From assembly GCA_014801945.1 (NCBI GenBank), contig JAAVDF010000034.1:47174-100467 (forward strand): a stretch of DNA of 53,294 bases. Reading direction: 5' to 3'. The DNA comes from Bacteroides sp. GTDB lineage: Bacteria > Bacteroidota > Bacteroidia > Bacteroidales > Muribaculaceae. Shown piece after piece: positions 36,641 to 45,687 of this stretch. The first letter of the stretch is position 1. Each line of letters begins with the position of its first letter. The translations under genes were made by a program, and so were the position numbers. The notes under the pieces are model-generated. The model was not told the origin of the DNA and did not search any database. It saw only the letters and a list, made by a program, of their open reading frames with translations.

Positions 36641-37339
36641 ATGGCTGTAATCCTAAATATAGATACATCAACCGACTATTGCTCCGTAGCCCTTACCGCT
36701 GAAGGAATGGTGCTCGCCCATCAGGAAACCGGTGGCGGACGCAATCATGCGGCTCTTCTCAGCGATTATATAAAGTATTGCCTCGATTTCGCACGCGAAA
36801 AGGAGCTGAAACTCGAAGCCGTAGCCGTCTCGACTGGCCCCGGAAGCTACACAGGTCTCCGCATAGGCCTGTCAGAGGCGAAGGGACTTGCTTACGCGCT
36901 TGACATACCTCTTATCGGTATAGATACCATGCGTATTATGGCCTGCAACGTAATGTTCACGCAGGAGCTCGAAGGTGACGAGATATTTGTCCCCATGATC
37001 GATGCACGACGTATGGAAGTCTATACTGCTGCATTTGATTTCGCACTTGAACCGGTTATGGAGCAGCAGGCTCTCATCCTTACTTCAGAGAGCTATTCCG
37101 ACATCATCGCCACGAACCGCAAAGTGCTGTTTTTCGGCAACGGATCAGACAAGGCACGCGATCTAATCAAGGCTGACAACGTTGAGTTTATACCTGACAT
37201 CCATCCGCTGGCAATCGATATGATCGCTCTTGCCGAACGTGCCTATTCCCAAAGACAGTTCATGGACATTGCCTACAGTGTCCCCAACTATATCAAGGAC
37301 TTTCAGGCAACAACTCCCAAAAAGAACGTTCTGGGGTGA
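36641..37339 (+). CDS. tsaB: tRNA N6-threonylcarbamoyladenosine biosynthesis protein TsaB
   Basis: A 232-residue ASKHA-fold protein. The N-terminus ILNIDTSTDYCSVAL and the signature VAVSTGPGSYTGLRIGLSEAKGLAYAL identify TsaB, the non-catalytic partner of TsaD in making the t6A base of ANN-decoding tRNAs. The length is typical. Its stop codon overlaps the GTG start of the next gene (GTGA), so the two are coupled. Confidence 0.96.
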   Translation: MAVILNIDTSTDYCSVALTAEGMVLAHQETGGGRNHAALLSDYIKYCLDFAREKELKLEAVAVSTGPGSYTGLRIGLSEAKGLAYALDIPLIGIDTMRIMACNVMFTQELEGDEIFVPMIDARRMEVYTAAFDFALEPVMEQQALILTSESYSDIIATNRKVLFFGNGSDKARDLIKADNVEFIPDIHPLAIDMIALAERAYSQRQFMDIAYSVPNYIKDFQATTPKKNVLG

Positions 37340-38487
37340 AAGAGGATTTCAACAGACTCCGTCTGCGTCACCACGGTGATCCGGTCATGCTTGAAGAGAT
37401 CCTCCAGTGTGAGTGCCGCTACAAGACTGCATCCAAACTGCCGGAAACGCTCCTAAATCCCGATTTCCGCTTCCCGTCACTCGCCGTGGCTGAAATGTCA
37501 ACCTCCGACGCAGTTGCCGACATCCATTGCTCCATGATCCCGGACGGATGCCGTGTGCTTGACATGACCTGCGGACTCGGCATAGATGCATTCCATTTCG
37601 CTGCCAAAGCCAGCGAGGTCACATGCATCGAACTTGACAACAAGGCATATCGCACGGCCGTTCATAATGTCAGAACACTCGGCCTGACCAACGTAACCGT
37701 CATTGAAGGTGACAGTATCCGCTATATCGAAAACACCGATAAGAATTTCGATATAATTTTTGCAGATCCGGCACGGCGTGATTCTTCAGGACGGCATTTC
37801 GCTCTCCGTGATTGCTCTCCTGACCTTATTCCTGCCCTACCGCTGATACTCTCCCGATGCTCGCAGCTGATCATCAAAGCCTCTCCGATGATAGATATCA
37901 AGTCTGCCATAGCTGAGATCGGGCATAATACCGATGTATGTGTAATCGGCACACACAAGGAGTGTAAGGAAGTGGTCTTTATAATAGATGCCCACACCGG
38001 CGTCACTGATACCCCAACGGCAAAGCATATCAATGCCATAACCATAGATGGCACATCTTTTGACTTCAATCCTGCAGAAAATACCGATCCACATTCATTA
38101 TTCGGATCACCACAAAGCGGCGACTATCTATACGAACCGTATCCCTCGGTAATGAAGTCCGGCGGTATGCGTTTCTTATCAGAGCAATTCAATGTGGCTA
38201 AACTGCATCCCAACACTCATCTATTCACGTCGTCAGACTGTCTTGATGTTTTTCCCGGCGAGCGTTTTGAGATTGTCGAAGTCATCCCATTCTCGAAACA
38301 AGCTGTAAAATACGTCAACCAGAATTATCCTACAATCAACGTCGCAACACGCAATTTTCCGCTTACAGCTCCACAACTCGCAGCGAAACTAAAAATCAAG
38401 GAGGGAGGCGACAGAATGCTTTTCGGCTGTACGGACAATACCGGTTCAAAATTGCTTGTCATAACCACAATGGGTACAGCCATTTAA
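37336..38487 (+). CDS. Class I SAM-dependent methyltransferase with C-terminal THUMP-like domain
   Basis: A 383-residue protein. The start is GTG at 37336, inside the tsaB stop; an ATG at 37388 is possible but out of keeping with the overlap. The Rossmann SAM-binding core spans residues ~65-160: RVLDMTCGLGIDAFHFA (motif I), VTCIELDN (motif II) and IIFADPARRDSSGRHFALRD (DPARR catalytic/N-P-P-Y-like loop). The C-terminal ~120 residues resemble the THUMP-like domain of this Bacteroidetes family. A nucleic-acid base, most likely in rRNA or tRNA, is the probable substrate; pairing with tsaB supports an RNA-modification role. Confidence 0.8.
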   Translation: MKEDFNRLRLRHHGDPVMLEEILQCECRYKTASKLPETLLNPDFRFPSLAVAEMSTSDAVADIHCSMIPDGCRVLDMTCGLGIDAFHFAAKASEVTCIELDNKAYRTAVHNVRTLGLTNVTVIEGDSIRYIENTDKNFDIIFADPARRDSSGRHFALRDCSPDLIPALPLILSRCSQLIIKASPMIDIKSAIAEIGHNTDVCVIGTHKECKEVVFIIDAHTGVTDTPTAKHINAITIDGTSFDFNPAENTDPHSLFGSPQSGDYLYEPYPSVMKSGGMRFLSEQFNVAKLHPNTHLFTSSDCLDVFPGERFEIVEVIPFSKQAVKYVNQNYPTINVATRNFPLTAPQLAAKLKIKEGGDRMLFGCTDNTGSKLLVITTMGTAI

Positions 38488-38505
38488 CACATATATAAAA
38501 ACGAT

Positions 38506-38563
38506 TATAAATGATGATGCTGTGTCAAAATTTATACATTTTGACACAGCATCATCATTTATA
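38506..38563. terminator. Bidirectional 26-bp hairpin between convergent genes
   Basis: Arms 38506-38531 and 38538-38563 are perfectly complementary (26 bp) around a 6-nt loop (TTATAC). It serves the methyltransferase gene (+) and rlmB (-). Confidence 0.8.
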
Positions 38564-38584
38564 TCATTCGTTGTCACGCAGTCG

Positions 38585-39340
38585 TCAGATGATCTCCAGA
38601 TTGGATGCAAGTCGCTGACGCACGACTTCATATATCATCACACCGGCTGCCACAGATACGTTCAGCGAACCGATATTGCCAAACATAGGAATGCCGACAC
38701 GTGTCTCGCACTGCTTCATAGCTTCCGGCGAGATTCCCACATCCTCAGCACCCATAACGATGGCTACTGGATCGCTATATTTTCCCTCCGTGTAATTCAT
38801 ATCCGATTTTTCAGTCACGGCCACGACATTATATCCGTTCTCTCGCAGGAACTTTGCAGCCCATGCAATCGACGATACACGGCACACAGGGATATGATGC
38901 AATGCACCGGCTGAAGTCTTGATAGCGTCACCGCCGACCGAAACACTTCCATGCTCCGGAATAACAATTGCATCCACTCCCGCACACTCACACGTACGAG
39001 CGATCGCACCGAAGTTTCTCACATCAGTGATTCCGTCAAGCATGACTATGAAAGGCAATATGCCTGCCTCATAAAGCTCAGGCACAAGATGATCGAGACG
39101 GTGATATGTAATGGCCGACATCATTGCCAGCACACCCTGATGATTCTTACGGGTAATACGGTTGATGCGCTCGACAGGAACTCGCTGAATCAGCACACGG
39201 TTAGCTCTCGCAAGAGACACAAGTTCCGATGCAAGCTCTCCCTGAAGATCCTTTGCCATAAAAATCTTATCAATCTCCTTACCGGCCTCGATCGCTTCCA
39301 TTACGGCACGCAGGCCATAGATATAATCGTTCTTTTCCAC
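38585..39340 (-). CDS. rlmB: 23S rRNA 2'-O-ribose methyltransferase, TrmH/SpoU family (RlmB-like)
   Basis: A 251-residue SPOUT-class (knotted) methyltransferase with an N-terminal substrate-binding domain (YIYGLRAVMEAIEAGKEIDK ... NHQGVLAMMS). Motif 1 is DVRNFGAIARTCECAG, motif 2 IVMGAEDVGIS and motif 3 IGSLNVSVAAGVMIYEVVR. The layout fits RlmB, which methylates G2251 of 23S rRNA; other TrmH-family targets cannot be excluded. The gene stands alone. Confidence 0.9.
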   Translation of the reverse strand: MEKNDYIYGLRAVMEAIEAGKEIDKIFMAKDLQGELASELVSLARANRVLIQRVPVERINRITRKNHQGVLAMMSAITYHRLDHLVPELYEAGILPFIVMLDGITDVRNFGAIARTCECAGVDAIVIPEHGSVSVGGDAIKTSAGALHHIPVCRVSSIAWAAKFLRENGYNVVAVTEKSDMNYTEGKYSDPVAIVMGAEDVGISPEAMKQCETRVGIPMFGNIGSLNVSVAAGVMIYEVVRQRLASNLEII

Positions 39341-39447
39341 TTTATCTGATTTAATGATTATAATTTCACTCTATAAAATATTAACGCTCCAGTAGGATGG
39401 AATGATTTCCATTCATGGGTATATCATCCGATTTTTCAATATTCAAA

Positions 39448-40989
39448 TCACCTGATCACAGTTCCTTCTATCTTCCAGTCCCCTGTACGGACATAAATGT
39501 CGTCACTCTCCACAGTGCTCCAAGGGAAAAGACGGAAATACATCTGCTGACCGGGAGACAAGGTGACATTCATCGGCAGTTCTATCAGCCTGTGACCTGT
39601 CTGCGGCTTTTGTTCCTCACCAAGATCAGTCCGGGGATAAAAATCCTTACCATACGCACAAGCAACCCTATAGGCTACATCTCCGTCCAAAGTAAACGAG
39701 AGCTTGCGGAGCAATACCGTCTGAGATGAAGGAGGAAGAATAAATTCAATGTATCTGTTCTGTGCCTCATCTATTTCAGCCGGCCATTTTCCGGTTTCAG
39801 TAGTGACACCCTGCGCTTCATTTTTCAAATCGCGTAAAGCCGAAGGTTTTTCCAGTACATACTCAACCGGCGAACGGTCAACGACATCCTTGACTTCAGC
39901 CTTTACCGGAAGCAACCGTCGATTACTGCCGTATGATATAATGACATCCGACACCACATTGCCACTCCCGGTCGGCGTAAAGTGCAGATAGAAGCACTTG
40001 TTCCATAATTCTCCGTTTTGATATGGATATCTCAATGTCTTCTGGGGTCGGCCGTGTGGATCATCGGCTACTGTCATGCCGTCAGGTGCTTCGACTGTCA
40101 ATTCACCCTCCACCGGCTCAAGGTTAAGTCCGGTAAGGTCAAAACAGACTGTCCCCTCTTCTCCGACGAAAAGTGTCTTGAAATCGAGTGATACCGGATT
40201 CAGTACCACAGGCATATCCTCATGGATATAATCTGCCAAAATTCCTTGCTCCTTCAAGCCCTCGACTGCCAGACGGGCATAACATGCAGCTCCGGTGGCC
40301 TGAGTGTGCGTGCCGTCCGTTGGGACATATATACATTTAATGGTCCGCTCCGCGCCAAGACGTTCAGCATACTCCTTGGTCATGGCCGTCATATCCACCA
40401 GCTTCACCTGCTTATTCCGGGCCACATGTTTCATCACTCTCACATAGTTCAGGGTAGAATCATCCGGAGCAATACTGAGATCATGACATCCTTTTGGACT
40501 GATCGTCCCGTCCTGAGTGAAATAACGGCGGACAATCGGAGTGATCAGGATAGGAGTCGCACCGGAGGCACGTGTCTCATCGACATATTTTTCTATATAC
40601 GTTTTATATGTGGTCCAAGGGGCAGTGCCTCTGCCGTCAGCACCATCCTTGCCACCCTCTTTCTCATCATTATGGGCAAACTGGATGAAAACATAATCAC
40701 CGGGCTTCAGACTGTCGGTCACCAATTTCCATCTTCCTTCTTTATAAAAGGAATGTGAGCTTCTACCGCCCTTGGCATAGTTCACCACCTCAACATCAGG
40801 TGAGAAGAACTCCTGCAACATCTCTCCCCACCCTCTCGTACGGGTGGTATTCTCTTCATAATCGGCCATTGTCGAATCACCGATTATATGGACTTTGACA
40901 GGAGTTTTTCCCTTGTCAGCCGCCCATCCACAGGACAATCCTGCGGTAAGGAGGAAAAACGCAACACCTGCACCCAAGTATTTTTTCAT
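39448..40989 (-). CDS. Secreted SGNH/GDSL esterase, rhamnogalacturonan acetylesterase-like (CE12 type)
   Basis: A 513-residue exported enzyme. The start at 40989 gives the signal MKKYLGAGVAFFLLTAGLSC; a longer frame to 41103 would run into recN. The catalytic domain (about 30-270) has block I IIGDSTMADY (nucleophile Ser), block II NYAKGGRSSHSF, block III FIQFAHND and block V DGTHTQATGA (Asp-x-x-His pair). This set matches rhamnogalacturonan acetylesterases, which deacetylate pectin. A C-terminal ~230-residue beta-rich region follows, including a PVEYVLEKPSALRDLKNEAQ linker, of unknown role. It lies 67 nt after recN, an odd place for a pectin enzyme; it may be co-transcribed or separately expressed. 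Confidence 0.88.
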   Translation of the reverse strand: MKKYLGAGVAFFLLTAGLSCGWAADKGKTPVKVHIIGDSTMADYEENTTRTRGWGEMLQEFFSPDVEVVNYAKGGRSSHSFYKEGRWKLVTDSLKPGDYVFIQFAHNDEKEGGKDGADGRGTAPWTTYKTYIEKYVDETRASGATPILITPIVRRYFTQDGTISPKGCHDLSIAPDDSTLNYVRVMKHVARNKQVKLVDMTAMTKEYAERLGAERTIKCIYVPTDGTHTQATGAACYARLAVEGLKEQGILADYIHEDMPVVLNPVSLDFKTLFVGEEGTVCFDLTGLNLEPVEGELTVEAPDGMTVADDPHGRPQKTLRYPYQNGELWNKCFYLHFTPTGSGNVVSDVIISYGSNRRLLPVKAEVKDVVDRSPVEYVLEKPSALRDLKNEAQGVTTETGKWPAEIDEAQNRYIEFILPPSSQTVLLRKLSFTLDGDVAYRVACAYGKDFYPRTDLGEEQKPQTGHRLIELPMNVTLSPGQQMYFRLFPWSTVESDDIYVRTGDWKIEGTVIR

Positions 40990-41056
40990 ATTCTCTCTGT
41001 ATTGTTTATTACGGTGATTCACCACACCGATAATCCGTTCAATAAAAATTTTATGA

Positions 41057-42718
41057 TTATTTCCGTCCCAACAGACTCCTCGCGGCAGCGAGGGCGGCAT
41101 CATCTATTTCCGATCCGCCAAGCATAGCCGCAATCGAACGGACACGTTCCTCATCGGTCAGCAGAGCTATGCGGGTATGGGTCGAGTGTTCGTCATCCTC
41201 CTTATAGACGCGATATTGATGTCCACCTTTTGAAGCCACCTGCGGAAGATGCGTGATGGTTGTCACCTGAATTGTACGTGAGATTTCAAGCATCATCACA
41301 CCCATGCGGTTGGCCACATCGCCCGACACTCCGGTATCAATCTCATCAAAAATAATGCTCGGCAACTGCATACTTGATGCAATTATGGACTTGATGGACA
41401 ACATGAGACGCGAAATCTCACCACCCGAAGCGGTAGCACCGACAGGCATCAGAGGTTGATTCTTATTGAAGGCTACCATGAATTCCACACTGTCGATTCC
41501 TGTCGCCGTCATGTCCGACGGAGAGACACGGATCTCACAACGCAGATTCTTCATACCGAGAGGCATCGCCACCTCGGCGAGACGCCGGCCGAACTTTTCG
41601 GCAGCTTCCTTACGAGCTGCGGATATCTCCATCGCACTCTCCTTTGCAAGAGCTTTCGCACGCCGGGCCTCGCGCTCAAGCTCCTCGATCATCCCGTCTG
41701 AATTATCAAGAGCCTTGAGTTTGTCACGGAGGGAGTCACGCAACTCGATCAGACCGTCGGCATCATCCACATGATGCTTATGGCAGAGAGAATAGATGGA
41801 ACTGAGGCGTTCCTCTATAGCGTTGAGTGTCCCCGGATCTGCGCCGAGGTTCTCATCTATGCCCGAAAGAGTCGATGCTATGTCCGAGATCTCGATTCTG
41901 ACTGATTCAAGACGTTCGGCAATGTTATCCGAAGCGTCAAGCACTTCATCGAGATCCTCACATGCTTCCGCAGCATTATCGACCATGCTCAACGCACCGC
42001 CCTCCTCACCGTCAAGTGAACCGATAGCTTTTGATAGAGCTGCCTTGATGGCACCGAGGTTGTTGAGCACATCACGCTCGCGTTCAAGTTCAGCCTGCTC
42101 TCCGGGACGGAGATCCAGTTCTTCAAGCTGTTCAAGCTGATAACGTGTAAACTCCTCATCCTCGCGCGAACGCTCGATCTTGGCACGCATGGCTTTCAAC
42201 CGCTTCACCGCTTCGCGCAGCGAGTTGAAACGGAGTTGATAATTGCGCAGGCGTTGCGCATTTGACGCAAGGGTATCTATAACGTCAAGCTGAAATTCAG
42301 GAGTTGCAAGCAGCTGATTCTGATGCTGGGAATGTATGTCGATCAGATGCATGCTCACCTCGCGCAGTTTAGTGAGCGGTACAGGCGAGTCATTGACGAA
42401 CGCGCGCGAACGCCCTGCCGGAGAAATCTCCCTGCGGAGTATGCATCGCTCATCGTCCCATTCGATATCTTCCTTCAGGCAGAAATCCTTCAGCAGGGGA
42501 TAGTCATCGACCGTAAATACAGCTTCGATGACACTTTTAGCCTCCGGATTTGTCACGACACGCGTATCCGCCCTGCTTCCGAGAAGCAGAGAGAGCGCAC
42601 CGAGTATGATCGACTTACCTGCTCCGGTCTCGCCGGTGATCACATTGAAACCCTCATGAAACCTTATGTCGATAAGGTCAATGAGCGCGTAATTCGATAT
42701 GTGGAGTGATTCAAGCAC
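41057..42718 (-). CDS. recN: DNA repair ATPase RecN
   Basis: A 553-residue SMC-like protein. Walker A is VITGETGAGKSIILGAL, the ABC signature region is SGGEISRLMLSIKSI, Walker B is IIFDEIDTGVSG, and the His switch lies in VTTITHLPQVAS. A long central coiled coil (about 155-370) joins the two ATPase halves. RecN acts in double-strand-break repair. It is the fifth gene of the dnaN-dnaQ-coaBC-PorD-recN block, 58 nt after the PorD-like gene. Confidence 0.97.
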   Translation of the reverse strand: MLESLHISNYALIDLIDIRFHEGFNVITGETGAGKSIILGALSLLLGSRADTRVVTNPEAKSVIEAVFTVDDYPLLKDFCLKEDIEWDDERCILRREISPAGRSRAFVNDSPVPLTKLREVSMHLIDIHSQHQNQLLATPEFQLDVIDTLASNAQRLRNYQLRFNSLREAVKRLKAMRAKIERSREDEEFTRYQLEQLEELDLRPGEQAELERERDVLNNLGAIKAALSKAIGSLDGEEGGALSMVDNAAEACEDLDEVLDASDNIAERLESVRIEISDIASTLSGIDENLGADPGTLNAIEERLSSIYSLCHKHHVDDADGLIELRDSLRDKLKALDNSDGMIEELEREARRAKALAKESAMEISAARKEAAEKFGRRLAEVAMPLGMKNLRCEIRVSPSDMTATGIDSVEFMVAFNKNQPLMPVGATASGGEISRLMLSIKSIIASSMQLPSIIFDEIDTGVSGDVANRMGVMMLEISRTIQVTTITHLPQVASKGGHQYRVYKEDDEHSTHTRIALLTDEERVRSIAAMLGGSEIDDAALAAARSLLGRK

Positions 42719-42776
42719 TGTAATATATTCCTATTTTTATGTGAGTAAGAGAGTTTTAAGGTATCTGATGGTATAA

Positions 42777-43685
42777 TCAAGGGGTTTCGCCACGTTTCAG
42801 TTTCTCAAGACGGTTCTGTTCCGTAGGGAATATCGGCGAAAGCACCTGATAGGCATGCTCACGCTCGTCGGCAGGAGCTTTGCTGTAGATATTGACAAGC
42901 TCATCGAGCTTCGCATCCTTGAACATCGAGAGCCCTACTGACATCGGTGCGACCTGAAACACAGAAGTGAGCACGTCAAGCGACGTGTCGATTGTCTTAC
43001 GGCCCTTATCCGGACTCACCGACATCTGATCCAATCCCTGAAGATGATATTCGTAATAGAGATCACGGATAGCTCTTGTGGCCGGATCGGTAAATGAAGC
43101 GAGGACGGCGGCACGATTTTTCGTATCCTCGAATGCTTTCCAACCTGTCTCACCCGACGACTGTCCCTGATGGACTATGGTCTCCAGCCGTTCGAAATAC
43201 ACATCACCTCCTTTCGGAGAAAAGGAGTCGAAATCCACGGCAAGTATGAGATAGATGTAGAAATTCAGTATCTGGGTCAACTGACTCTCCATACTCGTCT
43301 CCGAATAAAGAAGAGGTTCGCCGTCACTGTAGGTAAACGCTACGTTGTTGTCCTTGAAATTGATCAGCGTGGTCAGATATGAGGAATTATAGACCGGGCG
43401 GCTGGACTGCACCTGCAGAGTACCCTCCATATTGCCCGTCGATTCATCATATTTAGTAATGGTGAACAGCAGCGTGCATTCTATCTTCTCGTTGGGCGAG
43501 AATTGTGCCTGCGTCCACCGTGTGGTGTTGACATACTCGTTTATCGCACCCTGAAGAGTCTCGAAAATATTCTTGTTCGACCCTTCAAGCTGCGCGGTGT
43601 TCACCTCGACACGGCAATTCAGTTCCTGTGACGAGGCGACAGAAAAGGTAAAGAGAATTATTAAGAGGGAGAGGATAAATTTCAT
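42777..43685 (-). CDS. DUF4835 exported protein (PorD-like)
   Basis: A 302-residue periplasmic protein with signal peptide MKFILSLLIILFTFSVASSQ. The mature N-terminus ELNCRVEVNTAQLEGSNK and the segments TTRWTQAQFSPNEKIECTLL and YLILAVDFDSFSPKGGDVYF are typical of the DUF4835 family, annotated in some type IX secretion bacteria as PorD. The gene overlaps coaBC by 4 nt. Two secreted proteins in the window carry T9SS-like tails, but no other secretion component is present here, so a type IX role is only possible. Its conserved place between coaBC and recN supports the family call. Confidence 0.85.
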   Translation of the reverse strand: MKFILSLLIILFTFSVASSQELNCRVEVNTAQLEGSNKNIFETLQGAINEYVNTTRWTQAQFSPNEKIECTLLFTITKYDESTGNMEGTLQVQSSRPVYNSSYLTTLINFKDNNVAFTYSDGEPLLYSETSMESQLTQILNFYIYLILAVDFDSFSPKGGDVYFERLETIVHQGQSSGETGWKAFEDTKNRAAVLASFTDPATRAIRDLYYEYHLQGLDQMSVSPDKGRKTIDTSLDVLTSVFQVAPMSVGLSMFKDAKLDELVNIYSKAPADEREHAYQVLSPIFPTEQNRLEKLKRGETP

Positions 43686-44884
43686 AGATCAAGAATTGCG
43701 TCAACTATGTCGGCGGCCACTTCCCGTTTGGATTTCAGTCCGAAGTCCAAGCGCGAACCGCCACCTTTTATTATAGAGATCTTGTTGGTGTCAGTTCCGA
43801 ATCCCGCACCTTTATCGCGCATGGAATTGAGGACTATCATGTCAAGATTCTTCCTGACGAGTTTCTCCTGCGCATTGTCCAATTCATTGTCGGTTTCAAG
43901 AGCGAATCCGACGAGACGCTGCGCCGCAGTCTTGCGTTGACCGAGCGTGGCAGCTATGTCAGGATTCTTCACGAGACGGATCTCCGGCACTTCCGAATGC
44001 TCGCGCTTGATCTTACGGTCAGCGACCTCGGCGGGAGCATAGTCAGCCACGGCCGCACACATCACCGCGACGTCGCTTTCGGGAAATGCCTCCTCACAGG
44101 CTGCAAGCATCTCGCGCGCGGACTCGACTTTGACCACCTTGACAGCCGGATGTGAGATGCTGATCGATACAGGACCGCTCACCAGCGTAACCTCAGCTCC
44201 ACGTGCGGCACACTCTTCTGCAAGCGCATAGCCCATCTTTCCCGATGAATAGTTTCCGATGAATCTTACGGGATCAATCTTCTCGTGGGTAGGCCCGGCT
44301 GTGATTAGCACCTTCTTACCCTTGAGATCGGCTTTTTTAGCAAAATACTCTTCAAGTACGGCCACGATCTTCTCCGGTTCCTCCATGCGTCCCTTGCCGA
44401 CGAGACCGCTCGCAAGCTCTCCGCTCTCCGGCTCGATGATGATATTGCCGTAGCTGCGCAGAAGTGCGATGTTGGCTGTCGTGGATGGATGAGCCATCAT
44501 GTCGAGGTCCATGGCCGGAGCGACAAACACCTGTGATTTCGCCGAGAGATAGGTAGTGACGAGCATATTGTCAGCAATACCGTGGGCCATCTTACCGATG
44601 GTGGAGGCAGTGGCAGGAGCTATCACCATGCAGTCGGCCCACAGACCGAGGTCCACGTGTGAATGCCATTCGCCGGTATTGGCTGTGAAAAATTCACTCA
44701 CCACTGGCTTCTGACTCAGTGACGACAGTGTCACCGGAGTGATGAACTGCTTCCCGGCGGGAGTGATGACCACCTGCACTTCCGCACCGGCCTTGACGAG
44801 CAGACGCAGAAGCGAGACGGATTTATATGCAGCTATGCCACCGCAGATGCCGAGGATGATGTGCTTGCCCGAAAGAGTGCTCAT
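43682..44884 (-). CDS. coaBC: Bifunctional phosphopantothenoylcysteine decarboxylase/phosphopantothenate-cysteine ligase
   Basis: A 400-residue Dfp protein. The N-terminal FMN-dependent CoaC half shows ICGGIAAYKSVSLLR, HSHVDLG (active-site His), APATASTIGKMAHGIADN and the substrate loop APAMDLDMM. The C-terminal CoaB half has KKVLITAGPTHEKIDPVRFI, NYSSGKMGYALAEE and the KNPDIAATLG region. It makes 4'-phosphopantetheine for CoA. It overlaps both neighbours by 4 nt (ATGA type), so translation is coupled through dnaQ-like, coaBC and the PorD-like gene. Confidence 0.97.
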   Translation of the reverse strand: MSTLSGKHIILGICGGIAAYKSVSLLRLLVKAGAEVQVVITPAGKQFITPVTLSSLSQKPVVSEFFTANTGEWHSHVDLGLWADCMVIAPATASTIGKMAHGIADNMLVTTYLSAKSQVFVAPAMDLDMMAHPSTTANIALLRSYGNIIIEPESGELASGLVGKGRMEEPEKIVAVLEEYFAKKADLKGKKVLITAGPTHEKIDPVRFIGNYSSGKMGYALAEECAARGAEVTLVSGPVSISISHPAVKVVKVESAREMLAACEEAFPESDVAVMCAAVADYAPAEVADRKIKREHSEVPEIRLVKNPDIAATLGQRKTAAQRLVGFALETDNELDNAQEKLVRKNLDMIVLNSMRDKGAGFGTDTNKISIIKGGGSRLDFGLKSKREVAADIVDAILDL

Positions 44885-45642
44885 TTCATGCGTAGTTTTA
44901 TGCGTGTGAAACAGTCCTTGGTATTCTGCGCGAAGTCGCCTTTGAGAATCCAGTCATAGTACGACGGATCTTTCTTCAGCACCTCAATGACCGGACGGCC
45001 CTTGTATTTACCGAAATTAATGATTTCACGGTCATTGTCATCCATGATTATGCGGCCCATGAAATCGACATTGCGGTTGGTGCGGGCAAACTTGCTGAGC
45101 TCCTCGATGTCGTTGGGGAGATCGTCATAGCGGTCAAGCTGCGCTTTCAGCACCTCGTAGGTCGCACGGGTATCGGCGTTGGCCGAGTGCGCGCCGTCAA
45201 GCTCCTTTCCGCAGTAGAAACGGTAGGCGGCCACGAGCGTGCGCTGTTCCTTCTTGTGGAAGATTGTCTGCACGTCTATGAAACGTGCTTTCGAGAAATC
45301 GAATTTCACGCCTGCGCGCTGAAACTCCTGATCGAGCATAGGAATGTCGAAACGGTTGGAATTATAGCCCGCAATATCACAGCCCGTCATCTCATTTGCG
45401 AGTGAGCGCGCGATCTGGCGGAAAGTAGGTTCATTCTTCACATCATCATCCGTGATGTGATGGACGGCCGTAGCCTCCTCCGGGATGTGCATTTCGGGGT
45501 TGACACGCCGGGTCTTTTCGATCTCCTCACCTCCGGGCATAACCTTTATGAGTGAGATTTCGACTATGCGGTCATGGAGTATATCGACACCGGTAGTTTC
45601 GAGATCAAAAAAGACTATCGGTTTCTTCAGGTTCAGTTGCAT
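44881..45642 (-). CDS. DnaQ-like 3'-5' exonuclease
   Basis: A 253-residue DEDDh exonuclease. Exo I is FFDLETTGVD (Asp, Glu), Exo II lies in GYNSNRFDIPML, and Exo III is AHSANADTRATYEVL (His and Asp). The C-terminal tail INFGKYKGRPVIEVLKKDPS is a small extra domain seen in Bacteroidetes homologues (DUF3820-like). It lies 45 nt after dnaN, which suits a proofreading or nuclease partner of the replicase, but the length and tail differ from E. coli epsilon. Confidence 0.92.
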   Translation of the reverse strand: MQLNLKKPIVFFDLETTGVDILHDRIVEISLIKVMPGGEEIEKTRRVNPEMHIPEEATAVHHITDDDVKNEPTFRQIARSLANEMTGCDIAGYNSNRFDIPMLDQEFQRAGVKFDFSKARFIDVQTIFHKKEQRTLVAAYRFYCGKELDGAHSANADTRATYEVLKAQLDRYDDLPNDIEELSKFARTNRNVDFMGRIIMDDNDREIINFGKYKGRPVIEVLKKDPSYYDWILKGDFAQNTKDCFTRIKLRMK

Positions 45643-45687
45643 CTGTAGTTACTTGGTGGGACAGGGAATGGCTTTGAAGCGATCTGC

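Noticed and set aside
40990-41103. A 38-residue N-terminal extension of the esterase
   Set aside because: It overlaps the end of recN and precedes an excellent signal peptide starting at 40989.
42777-43685. Complete type IX secretion locus
   Set aside because: Only the PorD-like gene, in its housekeeping context, and two proteins with sorting-like tails are present; no gld/por core genes are in the window.
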